Positions 55,263 through 63,459 of a stretch of 64,000 nucleotides of DNA are shown here, piece by piece (position 1 is the stretch's first letter; each line of letters begins with the position of its first letter). Location: contig SVFY01000002.1 in NCBI GenBank assembly GCA_015056625.1, positions 62,001-126,000 of the forward strand, given 5' to 3'. A program made the position numbers and the translations under genes. This DNA comes from Butyrivibrio sp. GTDB taxonomy: Bacteria; Bacillota; Clostridia; Lachnospirales; Lachnospiraceae. The notes under the pieces are model-generated. The model saw only the letters and a list, made by a program, of their open reading frames with translations, searched no databases and was not told the DNA's origin.

Positions 55263-55343
55263 TATAATTTTTTATATACAAGTATTGACATTTAATTCTT
55301 TAGTGTTTTTGTAAAATATGCACAGAAATGTAAGGGGATTTTC

Positions 55344-56498
55344 ATGCATATGACTACAATAGCTTTACTTCTAGCAATACTGGGGCTTGTGGCGTCTGCC
55401 TTTTTAGTGGGAGGCGTTATCTGTGCGGCTACCCTCGGCTTTGGGATATATCTTTTTCTGAAAGAGAAGACCATAGAGAACCTCAGGATCATTGCCATAT
55501 CGGCTGCAGGTGTCATCCTGCCAATCATCATGTATTTAAACACATACGGCTTTCACCTTCCCTACCAGGATGATAGTGACAGAAGCGCTTTTTCTACCAT
55601 ACTTGCAACTAATTATGGAAATCTTGGGATCGATATCTTCGGAAAAGAAAAACCTAAAGAAACTGCGTCTGCTGAAGAAGCGCCTATACAAGAAGATGAA
55701 GCTGCAAATGCTGAAAACTTGGATGATGCTGCATCTTCTGCAACATCTGGCGAGAACTTAGAGAGCGCCCTTGCAAGACTAAAAGATAAGAATGAAAAGG
55801 CTGAGGAAGAAGCAGATAGTGGTGCTTCTGGCAGTATCTTTGAGAGTCTTGACAGCATCCGGAAAGAGGATAAAAACAAAGGCGGGATCGTAAGCATTGC
55901 GCCCTCAGATGACAACATGCCATCCTATGGAGGACTTCCTGTTGGAACAATGCTGGTAGCTCAGTACTTTAGAGAGGATGATCACAACTGCAATCCTGTT
56001 CTTGTGCTTCAGAATAAGACTGGAGATCTTGTAAGGTACGAGTGCAGATTTATCGCCAGAGACAAAGATGGTGAAGAACTTGCCACATCAGAAAAAACTG
56101 TGGAAGTAGTAAGAAATGAAGCTCTCTTTGTGTTTGAAGGTCGTTTTGATAAAAGAGATTTAGGCGGCAATATCCCGGATTCCTACGAATTCTCAATCAC
56201 CAAGCGTGAACCCTATGAAGAAGATATGGCAAATCTTGTATCTGTCTACACAGCAACCGAAGGCTCATCAGCCCTTCTTACAGCAGAAAATAAAAGCGAC
56301 AGAAAAGTTAAAGTCGACGCCTACGTCCTTTTCTTCGACGGTTCAGAGCTTGTGGACTGCATGTGGATGATCCCTCAAAACACCGATGAGGTCTGTCTAG
56401 ATCCCGGAAGCGCCGCCACCATTAAGGGCGACGCCTACTACCGCTTTGACAGAGTTGAGACCTTCTACACCGCCTATGAAGCTGTTGGCGAAGGGTAA
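55344..56498 (+). CDS. Membrane protein with acidic linker and beta-rich extracytoplasmic domain, unknown
   Basis: 384 residues. Three hydrophobic segments in the first 75 residues (ALLLAILGLVASAFLVGGVI, ATLGFGIYLFL, AAGVILPIIMYL), a long Ala/Glu/Asp-rich linker (about 95-190) and a C-terminal beta-rich domain (about 195-384; VLVLQNKTGDLVRYECRFIA, SVYTATEGSSALLTAENKSDRKV) that looks like paired immunoglobulin-like sandwiches. AGGGG lies six bases before ATG 55344. Not recognised as a named family. Monocistronic, closed by the large inverted repeat. Confidence 0.75.
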   Translation: MHMTTIALLLAILGLVASAFLVGGVICAATLGFGIYLFLKEKTIENLRIIAISAAGVILPIIMYLNTYGFHLPYQDDSDRSAFSTILATNYGNLGIDIFGKEKPKETASAEEAPIQEDEAANAENLDDAASSATSGENLESALARLKDKNEKAEEEADSGASGSIFESLDSIRKEDKNKGGIVSIAPSDDNMPSYGGLPVGTMLVAQYFREDDHNCNPVLVLQNKTGDLVRYECRFIARDKDGEELATSEKTVEVVRNEALFVFEGRFDKRDLGGNIPDSYEFSITKREPYEEDMANLVSVYTATEGSSALLTAENKSDRKVKVDAYVLFFDGSELVDCMWMIPQNTDEVCLDPGSAATIKGDAYYRFDRVETFYTAYEAVGEG

Positions 56499-56507
56499 TG
56501 TATGCAA

Positions 56508-56653
56508 CTTTCATGACACGGGGACGAGACACGGGGACGGTTTGCTGACACGGGGACGGTTCTACTGTCAGGTTTTATCAAAATAAAACCTGACAGTAGA
56601 ACCGTCCCCGTGTCAGCAAACCGTCCCCGTGTCTCGTCCCCATGTCATGAAAG
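56508..56653. repeat. 146-bp near-perfect inverted repeat made of REP-like units
   Basis: Arms 56508-56578 and 56583-56653, 71 bp each, are complementary with one mismatch and a CAAA loop. Each arm holds three copies of GACACGGGGACG (left arm starts at 56515, 56528 and 56547). A diverged copy lies at 35860. The repeats are GC-rich against AT-rich flanks. The style recalls REP/BIME palindromes mobilised by REP-associated tyrosine transposases, but no transposase is in the window. It could also act as a terminator on both sides. Confidence 0.9.
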
Positions 56654-56734
56654 CTTTATAATATGTTTAGTATTGTGTGTAAAAGAGTGTGATATACTGA
56701 TAACAAGGTGGTTTATTGGTGATTAAGTGGTGAG

Positions 56735-59700
56735 ATGGCTATGGGAAATGAGAGTGGTAATCTGGAAAAGAGAAAGAAGTGGACAAGGGTAATATTTAAG
56801 GCTTTGCAGGTTATTATCTGGCTGGCACTGACAAGGATGTGTGTATATTCTGCGCTCCATGGGGAAAATATGACACTTAGTGTCTTTGGAGATCTGGATT
56901 TTGCTTTTATACTATTTCCATATCTTTTGCTTGGCGGTTTATATGGATATGTCATTTCTTTTGTCTCGTTTCTTATAAGCTTTACCTGTGCCATATTATT
57001 TGAGATGGAGACGGCTTATTGTATGGCGGTGTTTTTGGCGGCTACTACATGCTTTGCGCTATTTTCCCAGTACTTTTTCTTTAAGACCGTAAAAAAGACC
57101 CTTATTGCATCTTTTATAACTCTTTTTGTCACCTCATCTGTGGAATTCTGGTGTGTCACTGTGCTGGCGGCGTCTGAGTTTAACAAAGAGTCTATCAAGA
57201 ACTATCCGCTGTTTCTATTAAAAGAGATTTTGATCATATTTGGTATTGGCTTTATTCTTTATCTTTTTTACACCAAAGCTCCGGATATCATAAAGATGAT
57301 ATTTCCAATTGGTGTTGGCTACACAAACGCCTACCAGAAGGACGTTGAGATCCAAAGGAGTGTCAGGAAAACCAAGATAAGCATTAAGATCACGGCCATA
57401 ATTATTGGTATTGAGCTTATGCTGGGCCTTGCAGTTTCAGTTTTCATGATAGCTCTTTTCCCGGATATGAAGGACATGCTGGTCAATAACATCAAAGACC
57501 ACAGACAGGAAGTTGTAGAAAGCATTAAAGAAGATGTCGAAGATGGAGACAGTGATCTAACAATAAAATATATTGAAAATATGAACTTCGTCATGGATAA
57601 TTACGCACTGACCTACGATATCAAGATGGTGCTACTTATGCTGTGCATTGGTGTTCCACTTGGCGGAATTGCCAACTTCTATATCAAGTTTACAGTGGGT
57701 GGACCTCTTGGAGTTCTGTCTGACTTTATGTATGAATACACCAATGCAGATGACGATCAAAAGCTCCTGGTGGGAGAAAAGGTGGACAAGATCCGCACAT
57801 TCTCAAAAGATGAGATACATGTTGTTTCAGAATCCACCAAGGCAATGGTCCATTCCATAGAGGATTATATCGAGAGAACCAAGCAGGAGCAGCAGCTTGA
57901 GATGGATCTTGAGGTTGCGAAAAAGGCCAGTGAGGCTAAGAGCAGCTTCCTCTCAAATATGTCCCACGAGATCAGAACGCCTATAAATGCTGTTCTTGGA
58001 ATGAACGAAATGATCCTTAGGGAAAATAATGACCCACAGATAGAGGAGTACGCCCAGAACGTTAAGAGCGCAGGCAATTCCCTTCTTGGTATAGTCAATG
58101 ACATCCTGGATTTTTCCAAGATCGAAGCCGGTAAAATGGATATCCTCAATGTGGAATACCACTTAAGCTCCATGGTCAATGACCTTTTGAACATGATATC
58201 AGTAAAGGCCGATGACAAGGGCCTTGAAGTTATTGTTAACGTGGATGAGAAGACTCCGGATAAGCTCTTTGGCGATGAGGTCAGGATCAAACAGTGTGTA
58301 ACAAACATCTTAACTAACGCTGTTAAGTACACTGAAAAAGGCACTGTCACATTAAACGTTGGCTTTAGAAAAGCCGAAGAAGATGACAATATTTACCTGA
58401 AATTCCAGGTTGTTGATACAGGTATCGGAATTAAAGAAGAGGACCTTTCAAAGCTCTTTTCACCATTTGAGAGGATCGAGGAGATCAGAAACAGGACCAT
58501 TGAAGGTACTGGCCTTGGCATGAGCATTGTCAAAAAACTTCTTGCTCTTATGGATACCAAGCTGGTGGTTAAAAGCGAATATGGCAAAGGCTCAGATTTC
58601 TCTTTTGAAGTAAGACAGAAAGTCGTAAGCGCAGAAGAAATCGGAGACTTTAAAGAAAAATATAAGCTCTATCTAAAGAGTCTTAAAAAGTATCACGAAT
58701 CCTTTACAGCTCCTGATGCTGAGATCCTTGTGGTGGATGATACAGCCATCAATTTAACTGTTGTAAAAGGTCTTTTAAAGAGCACACAGCTTAAGGTTGA
58801 TACTGCTGAGAGTGGAAAAGAGACTCTTTCCAAGGTTACAAAAAAGAAATACGACTGCATATTCATCGACCACCGAATGCCTGAGATGGACGGTCTTGAG
58901 ACCCTTGCTGCAATGAAGAAACTTGAGGGGAATCTTAATACCGACACTCCATGTATTGCCCTTACTGCCAATGCAGGATCTGGCGCCAGGGATGAGTATA
59001 TTGCTGCAGGGTTTGATGATTATCTCTCAAAGCCTGTGGATGGAAAAGTGCTTGAGAGAATGCTCATGGAGTATCTGCCAGATGGAAAGGTTCTTGCAGC
59101 TTCAGAGTCAGATGCGACAATGGAAGAAGATAATGAGCCTGAGCCTTCTAAGGACGAGCAGGGCGAAGGAGATTTTCTTGAAAGACTGCAGGGCGTTGAT
59201 CTTAATGAGGCACTTACAAACTGCGGAAGCCGTGAGATATTGATGGACGTGGTAAAAGAATTCCTCATATCCATAGATAAGAAATCCAGCGACATTGAAA
59301 GCTTCGCAAATGATAAGGACTTTAGGAATTATACAGTTGCAGTTCATGCCCTTAAAAGCTCTGCAAGACTTGTGGGAGCAACAAAGCTTTCCAAGGATGC
59401 TGCATATTTAGAGAAGTGTGGCAATGATGAAAATGCTGCGGAGATAGATGCTAAAACACCGGATCTTTTAGCACTTTACAGAAGCTACAAGGACAAGCTT
59501 TCTGCAGCAAATGAAGATGAAACATCAGATGATGACAAGGAACTTATTTCTGAGGATGAACTTGAAAGTGCATTTTCTGACATGAAAGAGCTGCTTGAGG
59601 CATATGATTTTGACACGGCAGATGGTATCATGGATATGTTAGAAACTTACAAGATCCCTGATAGCAAGAAAGAGAAGTTCCTTAAGGTAAAAGAGCTTAT

Positions 59701-59740
59701 GGCGGCAGTGGACAGAGATGCGCTTTTAGAGCTGTTATGA
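56735..59740 (+). CDS. Hybrid sensor histidine kinase with receiver and HPt domains
   Basis: 1001 residues. Membrane segments: a first block of five or six helices (about 20-180), then two helices (about 215-242 and 295-318) that bracket a small loop of about 50 residues, probably extracellular. Kinase core: SNMSHEIRTP with H411, then N box VTNILTNAVKY, DTGIGI, and GTGLGMSIVKK. The receiver domain (about 662-780) has IDHRMPE with D712, and the HPt domain (about 810-930) has VHALKSSARLVGA with H871. All phosphorelay residues are present. Two low-complexity acidic linkers flank HPt. A double-receiver gene follows in 22 bp. Confidence 0.93.
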   Translation: MAMGNESGNLEKRKKWTRVIFKALQVIIWLALTRMCVYSALHGENMTLSVFGDLDFAFILFPYLLLGGLYGYVISFVSFLISFTCAILFEMETAYCMAVFLAATTCFALFSQYFFFKTVKKTLIASFITLFVTSSVEFWCVTVLAASEFNKESIKNYPLFLLKEILIIFGIGFILYLFYTKAPDIIKMIFPIGVGYTNAYQKDVEIQRSVRKTKISIKITAIIIGIELMLGLAVSVFMIALFPDMKDMLVNNIKDHRQEVVESIKEDVEDGDSDLTIKYIENMNFVMDNYALTYDIKMVLLMLCIGVPLGGIANFYIKFTVGGPLGVLSDFMYEYTNADDDQKLLVGEKVDKIRTFSKDEIHVVSESTKAMVHSIEDYIERTKQEQQLEMDLEVAKKASEAKSSFLSNMSHEIRTPINAVLGMNEMILRENNDPQIEEYAQNVKSAGNSLLGIVNDILDFSKIEAGKMDILNVEYHLSSMVNDLLNMISVKADDKGLEVIVNVDEKTPDKLFGDEVRIKQCVTNILTNAVKYTEKGTVTLNVGFRKAEEDDNIYLKFQVVDTGIGIKEEDLSKLFSPFERIEEIRNRTIEGTGLGMSIVKKLLALMDTKLVVKSEYGKGSDFSFEVRQKVVSAEEIGDFKEKYKLYLKSLKKYHESFTAPDAEILVVDDTAINLTVVKGLLKSTQLKVDTAESGKETLSKVTKKKYDCIFIDHRMPEMDGLETLAAMKKLEGNLNTDTPCIALTANAGSGARDEYIAAGFDDYLSKPVDGKVLERMLMEYLPDGKVLAASESDATMEEDNEPEPSKDEQGEGDFLERLQGVDLNEALTNCGSREILMDVVKEFLISIDKKSSDIESFANDKDFRNYTVAVHALKSSARLVGATKLSKDAAYLEKCGNDENAAEIDAKTPDLLALYRSYKDKLSAANEDETSDDDKELISEDELESAFSDMKELLEAYDFDTADGIMDMLETYKIPDSKKEKFLKVKELMAAVDRDALLELL

Positions 59741-59762
59741 GCAGATAAAGGAGACTTAACGT

Positions 59763-60530
59763 ATGGATAAAAGGGTTCTGCTGATAGGTGGTGGAAAGAG
59801 CTTTATGGTCACCTCTATAGCCAATGAACTAAAAAGCAAAGGCTTTGAAGTTATAACAGCTCAGCCTGACGTAACAGAAATCGAGAGGATAGAGAATAAG
59901 CCATCTGTTTATCTTATCTATGTAGATGACATAGAGGATATGATGGAACTGTTTGTGTACCTCAGGGATCGGACAGTGGAGGACGACTTATCCATAAGCG
60001 TTATAGGTTCTCACGATGAGATGGAAAAGATTTACGGCTCTGCCCACAGGGACAAGATTTCTGCGATCTTTGAAAGACCTGTTAACGTAAAAGAGCTTGG
60101 TCAGAAGATGATAGAGGTGGTAGAAAAAGAGGATCTTCGCCTTCAGAAAAAGAGGATCCTTGTTGTTGATGACGATGGCACAATGCTAAGGACTATAAAA
60201 AGCTGGCTATCAGAAAAGTATCAGGTATTTATGGTAAATTCCGGAATGGCGGCCATAACGTTTCTTGCCAAAAATGAGGTGGATCTTATCCTCCTTGACT
60301 ATGAGATGCCAGTTACAACAGGACCACAGGTTCTTGAAATGCTGCGAAGCGAACCTTCAACAAGCGGAATTCCTGTTATGTTCCTTACAGTTAAGAGTGA
60401 CAAGGAAAGCGTCATGAAGGTGGTTTCACTTAAGCCTGAGAAATATCTTTTGAAAACGATGCCACCAGCGGAGCTGATAGCGAATATAGACGAATTCTTC
60501 GAAAAACAGAAAGTTAAGAACTACTTATGA
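59763..60530 (+). CDS. Double receiver-domain response regulator without output domain
   Basis: 255 residues. The N-terminal receiver-like domain (about 1-118) is degenerate, with LIYVDDIEDM in place of the usual phospho-acceptor site. The second receiver (about 128-250) is intact: ILVVDDDGT, LILLDYEMP with the acceptor Asp, LTVKSD and LKTMPP with the switch Thr and Lys positions. No DNA-binding or enzymatic part exists. It probably takes phosphate from the HPt domain of the upstream kinase and passes on a signal by protein contact. A small gene follows in 22 bp. Confidence 0.9.
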   Translation: MDKRVLLIGGGKSFMVTSIANELKSKGFEVITAQPDVTEIERIENKPSVYLIYVDDIEDMMELFVYLRDRTVEDDLSISVIGSHDEMEKIYGSAHRDKISAIFERPVNVKELGQKMIEVVEKEDLRLQKKRILVVDDDGTMLRTIKSWLSEKYQVFMVNSGMAAITFLAKNEVDLILLDYEMPVTTGPQVLEMLRSEPSTSGIPVMFLTVKSDKESVMKVVSLKPEKYLLKTMPPAELIANIDEFFEKQKVKNYL

Positions 60531-60552
60531 GAAACTATTGGGAGGTAACAAA

Positions 60553-60861
60553 ATGACAGTCGGAAGAGAAGATCTTATCCATTCACTTGCAAAATCCATG
60601 GGTGTTGGCGGAGAGGCCCAGAAAAATCAGTATGTTGCCACAAAATATAATTCAGATAGTGGTACTATCTTCACCAATGGTCACATGATCAATAAGACTA
60701 CAATAGAGCAGGCAAGACAGTACTTTACAGTTCAGTACAGAAAGCTTGCAGAAAAAGACGATGAGGGCGCCAAAGACATGGCAGGCATTTATGAAGTTGC
60801 AATGGAAGCTATCAATATGATGGTTGAAAGTGGCCAGGGCGGAGCACCAACTCAGGGATGA
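60553..60861 (+). CDS. Small protein of unknown function (102 residues) in the kinase operon
   Basis: 102 residues. GGGAGG precedes the ATG at 60553; a TTG five codons upstream is less likely. Sequence is soluble with a TPR-like helical second half (TIEQARQYFTVQYRKLAEKDDEGAKDMAGIYEVAMEAINMMVESG). Not recognised. As third gene after kinase and receiver, it may be a target or adapter of the phosphorelay, but this is only context. Confidence 0.7.
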   Translation: MTVGREDLIHSLAKSMGVGGEAQKNQYVATKYNSDSGTIFTNGHMINKTTIEQARQYFTVQYRKLAEKDDEGAKDMAGIYEVAMEAINMMVESGQGGAPTQG

Positions 60862-60869
60862 CAAGTTGG

Positions 60870-60929
60870 TAATAAGCTCGGAGACAGGTCTTGAATTTAT
60901 GTTCAGGACGTGGCTCTGAGCTTATTTTC
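60870..60929 (+). terminator. Terminator-like hairpin after the kinase operon
   Basis: AATAAGCTC pairs with GAGCTTATT, with smaller inner pairings, followed by a short T tract (TTTTC). Less perfect than the other terminators in the window. Confidence 0.5.
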
Positions 60930-60958
60930 ATTAAAAATATAGTGCGAAAGGAAAAATC

Positions 60959-62746
60959 ATGAAAAAAGCAATTAGAAACACAATTAAATATATGCTATTT
61001 GGAATGTTTGCAGGGGCAATATTTCTTTTGACACCAAAGACAGTCCATGCAGAAGTAAAAACCTGTGAGATTGAAATGATCGATGTTGGAGATGGAATTA
61101 AAGTTCCTGCTGAATATAACAATCTCAAGGTTAAAAATGAAAAGGGTGAGTATTATGTTTTGCCAAATCCCACAGCGCAGACATATGAACCTGTCCCAAT
61201 CCCTTTTGAAAAATGTACATATGGAGATATTGGATGGCAAATGGAAAAAGAGCTTGAAGGTGGCTATAAGGTGACCGAGTATTACGCAGTAGATCTTCGG
61301 CCAAATCCTGAAATTGTTATGCGTCCACAGGTAGAAGGATTACGTCCTGTGAAGAACACAAAATACGGATATCCATACTATGAAATAACTGACAATGCCG
61401 GTAATTTGATCTGCACGTATGGTTTTAGTTCGGATTATAATTTTATTCGCGGAGAGCGCCTTGTCTATCAGATGATGATTGCAGAAGAGGACGGAGATAT
61501 ATCATATACTACTTATGGTGATATCCAGCCATTGTTATATGAAGATGGAAGCTATAGTCTAAGTGTATCACCTCTTGAAAAGCCCGGGGCTATAGCTTAT
61601 AAAGACGTAGAGCGCCAGATTCAGGAAACCTATATTTCCTCAACAATAGCTGAAAATGACGGAGAATTATATCAGTCAGGACTCTATCTTAAAAGTCACA
61701 CGACGCTTAAGGATGGAGAGATTGATATATGTTACATGTATGACTACGATACTCCGGCATGGCATGAAAAAAATAATAACACTCCAGTAATAGGGGATGG
61801 CTCAGAGGAAAGCTATATGCGGATGTGGTATGACTGCAAAGATCTTGAAAACTGGAGATTTGAGATACCTTTGGGTAAGGATTATCAAAAGGGTTCAACT
61901 GTGCCACCACAACGATATCTTGATCGACAGATACCAACTGTTGTTCATCCAAGATACTCTGATGAAGCTTTCTATGCTTTGAAGATCCAGTATTTTAAGC
62001 CTGAATTGATGAGAGATGGCGAATGCAAAGAGGACTTCTGGTATTTTACCAAGGAGGACTATGATTTTCTTGTGGCCAATAACATTACAAGTGCAGAAGT
62101 TATCTTTTCACAATACCCGGAAATGACCATCAAATATAGCGAGGCATTATATGACCATGAGGCTACGATAAATGCGCTTAATAAAGCAATGCGCCAGCAC
62201 AGGGATGCCATAAGCAAGATAACACAGGTAAACACTGAGGAAGAACCTAAAGATGGGGAAGGAGCAGAGGACAGCAAAACATCTGGAGAGAATGCAGGAG
62301 CTACCCCGCAGTATCGGGAAGGATATCCGTATTATACTCAGAAGATCACCGGAGATGTGCCACCAATAAAGGGCATGATTCCGACAATGTGTGAAACATG
62401 GATAAAAGATGGCCATTATCATGTGTCTCTCTATGATGATAATTGGAATCGTGTATGTAAGCAGGATCTTCCTGCAGGCGACTGGTATACCCATCAATAT
62501 GTGTACTTTACGTTTTTATCTGTTATGGATAATAATACTGTCGTATTTCAGATTGCAGGTTCAGACAGTCCGGTAAGTGGAAACATAAACTACGTACAAG
62601 AGTCAGATATTGAAACAGAAAATGGATATACAGGATCTACTGACTACTTTAACCGTGATGATTACTCAGGGCCTCTTGATCAGTATGAAGGTCAGCAGGA
62701 AATTGAATATCAGACTCCTACATTAAATGTACCAAATGAGGATTAA
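60959..62746 (+). CDS. Secreted protein of unknown function (595 residues)
   Basis: 595 residues with a signal peptide (MKKAIRNTIKYMLFG, hydrophobic core to about 30, cleavage likely after VHA). The mature part is rich in Tyr, Asp, Glu and Pro with beta character; phrases such as YPYYEITDNAGNLICTYGFS and GHYHVSLYDDNWNRVCKQ look like two related beta modules (about 125-150 and 480-520). A Glu/Asp/Ser/Gly linker lies at about 422-445. No catalytic motif recognised. AAAGGA before the ATG. The lipoprotein gene starts four bases after its stop, so the two are co-expressed. Confidence 0.75.
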   Translation: MKKAIRNTIKYMLFGMFAGAIFLLTPKTVHAEVKTCEIEMIDVGDGIKVPAEYNNLKVKNEKGEYYVLPNPTAQTYEPVPIPFEKCTYGDIGWQMEKELEGGYKVTEYYAVDLRPNPEIVMRPQVEGLRPVKNTKYGYPYYEITDNAGNLICTYGFSSDYNFIRGERLVYQMMIAEEDGDISYTTYGDIQPLLYEDGSYSLSVSPLEKPGAIAYKDVERQIQETYISSTIAENDGELYQSGLYLKSHTTLKDGEIDICYMYDYDTPAWHEKNNNTPVIGDGSEESYMRMWYDCKDLENWRFEIPLGKDYQKGSTVPPQRYLDRQIPTVVHPRYSDEAFYALKIQYFKPELMRDGECKEDFWYFTKEDYDFLVANNITSAEVIFSQYPEMTIKYSEALYDHEATINALNKAMRQHRDAISKITQVNTEEEPKDGEGAEDSKTSGENAGATPQYREGYPYYTQKITGDVPPIKGMIPTMCETWIKDGHYHVSLYDDNWNRVCKQDLPAGDWYTHQYVYFTFLSVMDNNTVVFQIAGSDSPVSGNINYVQESDIETENGYTGSTDYFNRDDYSGPLDQYEGQQEIEYQTPTLNVPNED

Positions 62747-62750
62747 TACT

Positions 62751-63296
62751 ATGAAAAAGAAAAAATATATAGCAGGTATTGTGCTTTTTATGACGCTGCT
62801 TCTTGCAGGCTGCGGAAAAGAAAATGTGGCAGAAACAAACTCTGGAACAGAGGTTAGTACTACAACGGACGCCAAGGCGCTTGAAACAGAGACAGAAACT
62901 TCAAATGAAGTATCAAAAGAGGAATTTGACCGCCTTGCAGCGGAGAATAAAGAGCTTTTGAATCAGGCTATGACTCTTATGTATGAGCAGCATCAGACTT
63001 TGGCAAATGAAGACCTCCTGCCATCATTTGAATCTGGTAAATTTTATACAGATACCACGATAAGACATCAGGAAATGACAGCTGCAGCTATGATGATGCA
63101 GAATGTGATCGATGGTACAAGCGACTATAGCTCGTTATTACCGGAGGTCCAAGACGTCAATATGCTTGAAGGAATCGAAATAGCGGACTTTGAAGAAGTT
63201 TCTAAGGAAGATCTTGCTGAGGCCATAGATGAGATAAGAGCTCAGAACGAAGCGCTTTCTGAGCTTATCAGTAAAATGTCGCCCAATAGCAAATGA
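62751..63296 (+). CDS. Small lipoprotein (181 residues)
   Basis: 181 residues. Lipobox LLAGC with the lipidated Cys at about 21, then a Thr/Ser/Glu-rich spacer, then a helical domain (about 48-175) with KEEFDRLAAENKELLNQA as a likely coiled coil. GAGG precedes the ATG at 62751, four bases after the stop of the secreted protein, so it is probably its membrane partner. No family recognised. Substrate or function unknown. Confidence 0.8.
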   Translation: MKKKKYIAGIVLFMTLLLAGCGKENVAETNSGTEVSTTTDAKALETETETSNEVSKEEFDRLAAENKELLNQAMTLMYEQHQTLANEDLLPSFESGKFYTDTTIRHQEMTAAAMMMQNVIDGTSDYSSLLPEVQDVNMLEGIEIADFEEVSKEDLAEAIDEIRAQNEALSELISKMSPNSK

Positions 63297-63386
63297 TCGT
63301 ATAAAGGATGAAACGAAACGGTTTTGGCAACGCCGCCGGAGAGTGAGTAAAATTATATAGCTCAAGTTATACTTGAAATTAGTCTT

Positions 63387-63432
63387 GAAACCTAAATCCA
63401 TACTAGCTAGAATGGACTTAGGTTTCTCTTTA
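63387..63432 (+). terminator. Terminator after the lipoprotein gene
   Basis: GAAACCTAA-TCCAT pairs with ATGGA-TTAGGTTTC, then TCTTTAT. The T tract is interrupted. Confidence 0.7.
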
Positions 63433-63459
63433 TGATGAGGGCATAAGGAGGGTATGCAA

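Noticed and set aside
55285..55317. TTGACA with TAAAAT as promoter of the membrane protein at 55344
   Set aside because: Spacing is 21 bases, too long for a normal promoter.
56508..56653. Repeat array suggesting a CRISPR
   Set aside because: Units are only 12-15 bp, in inverted order with 1-7 base spacers; there is no repeat-spacer rhythm and no cas gene.
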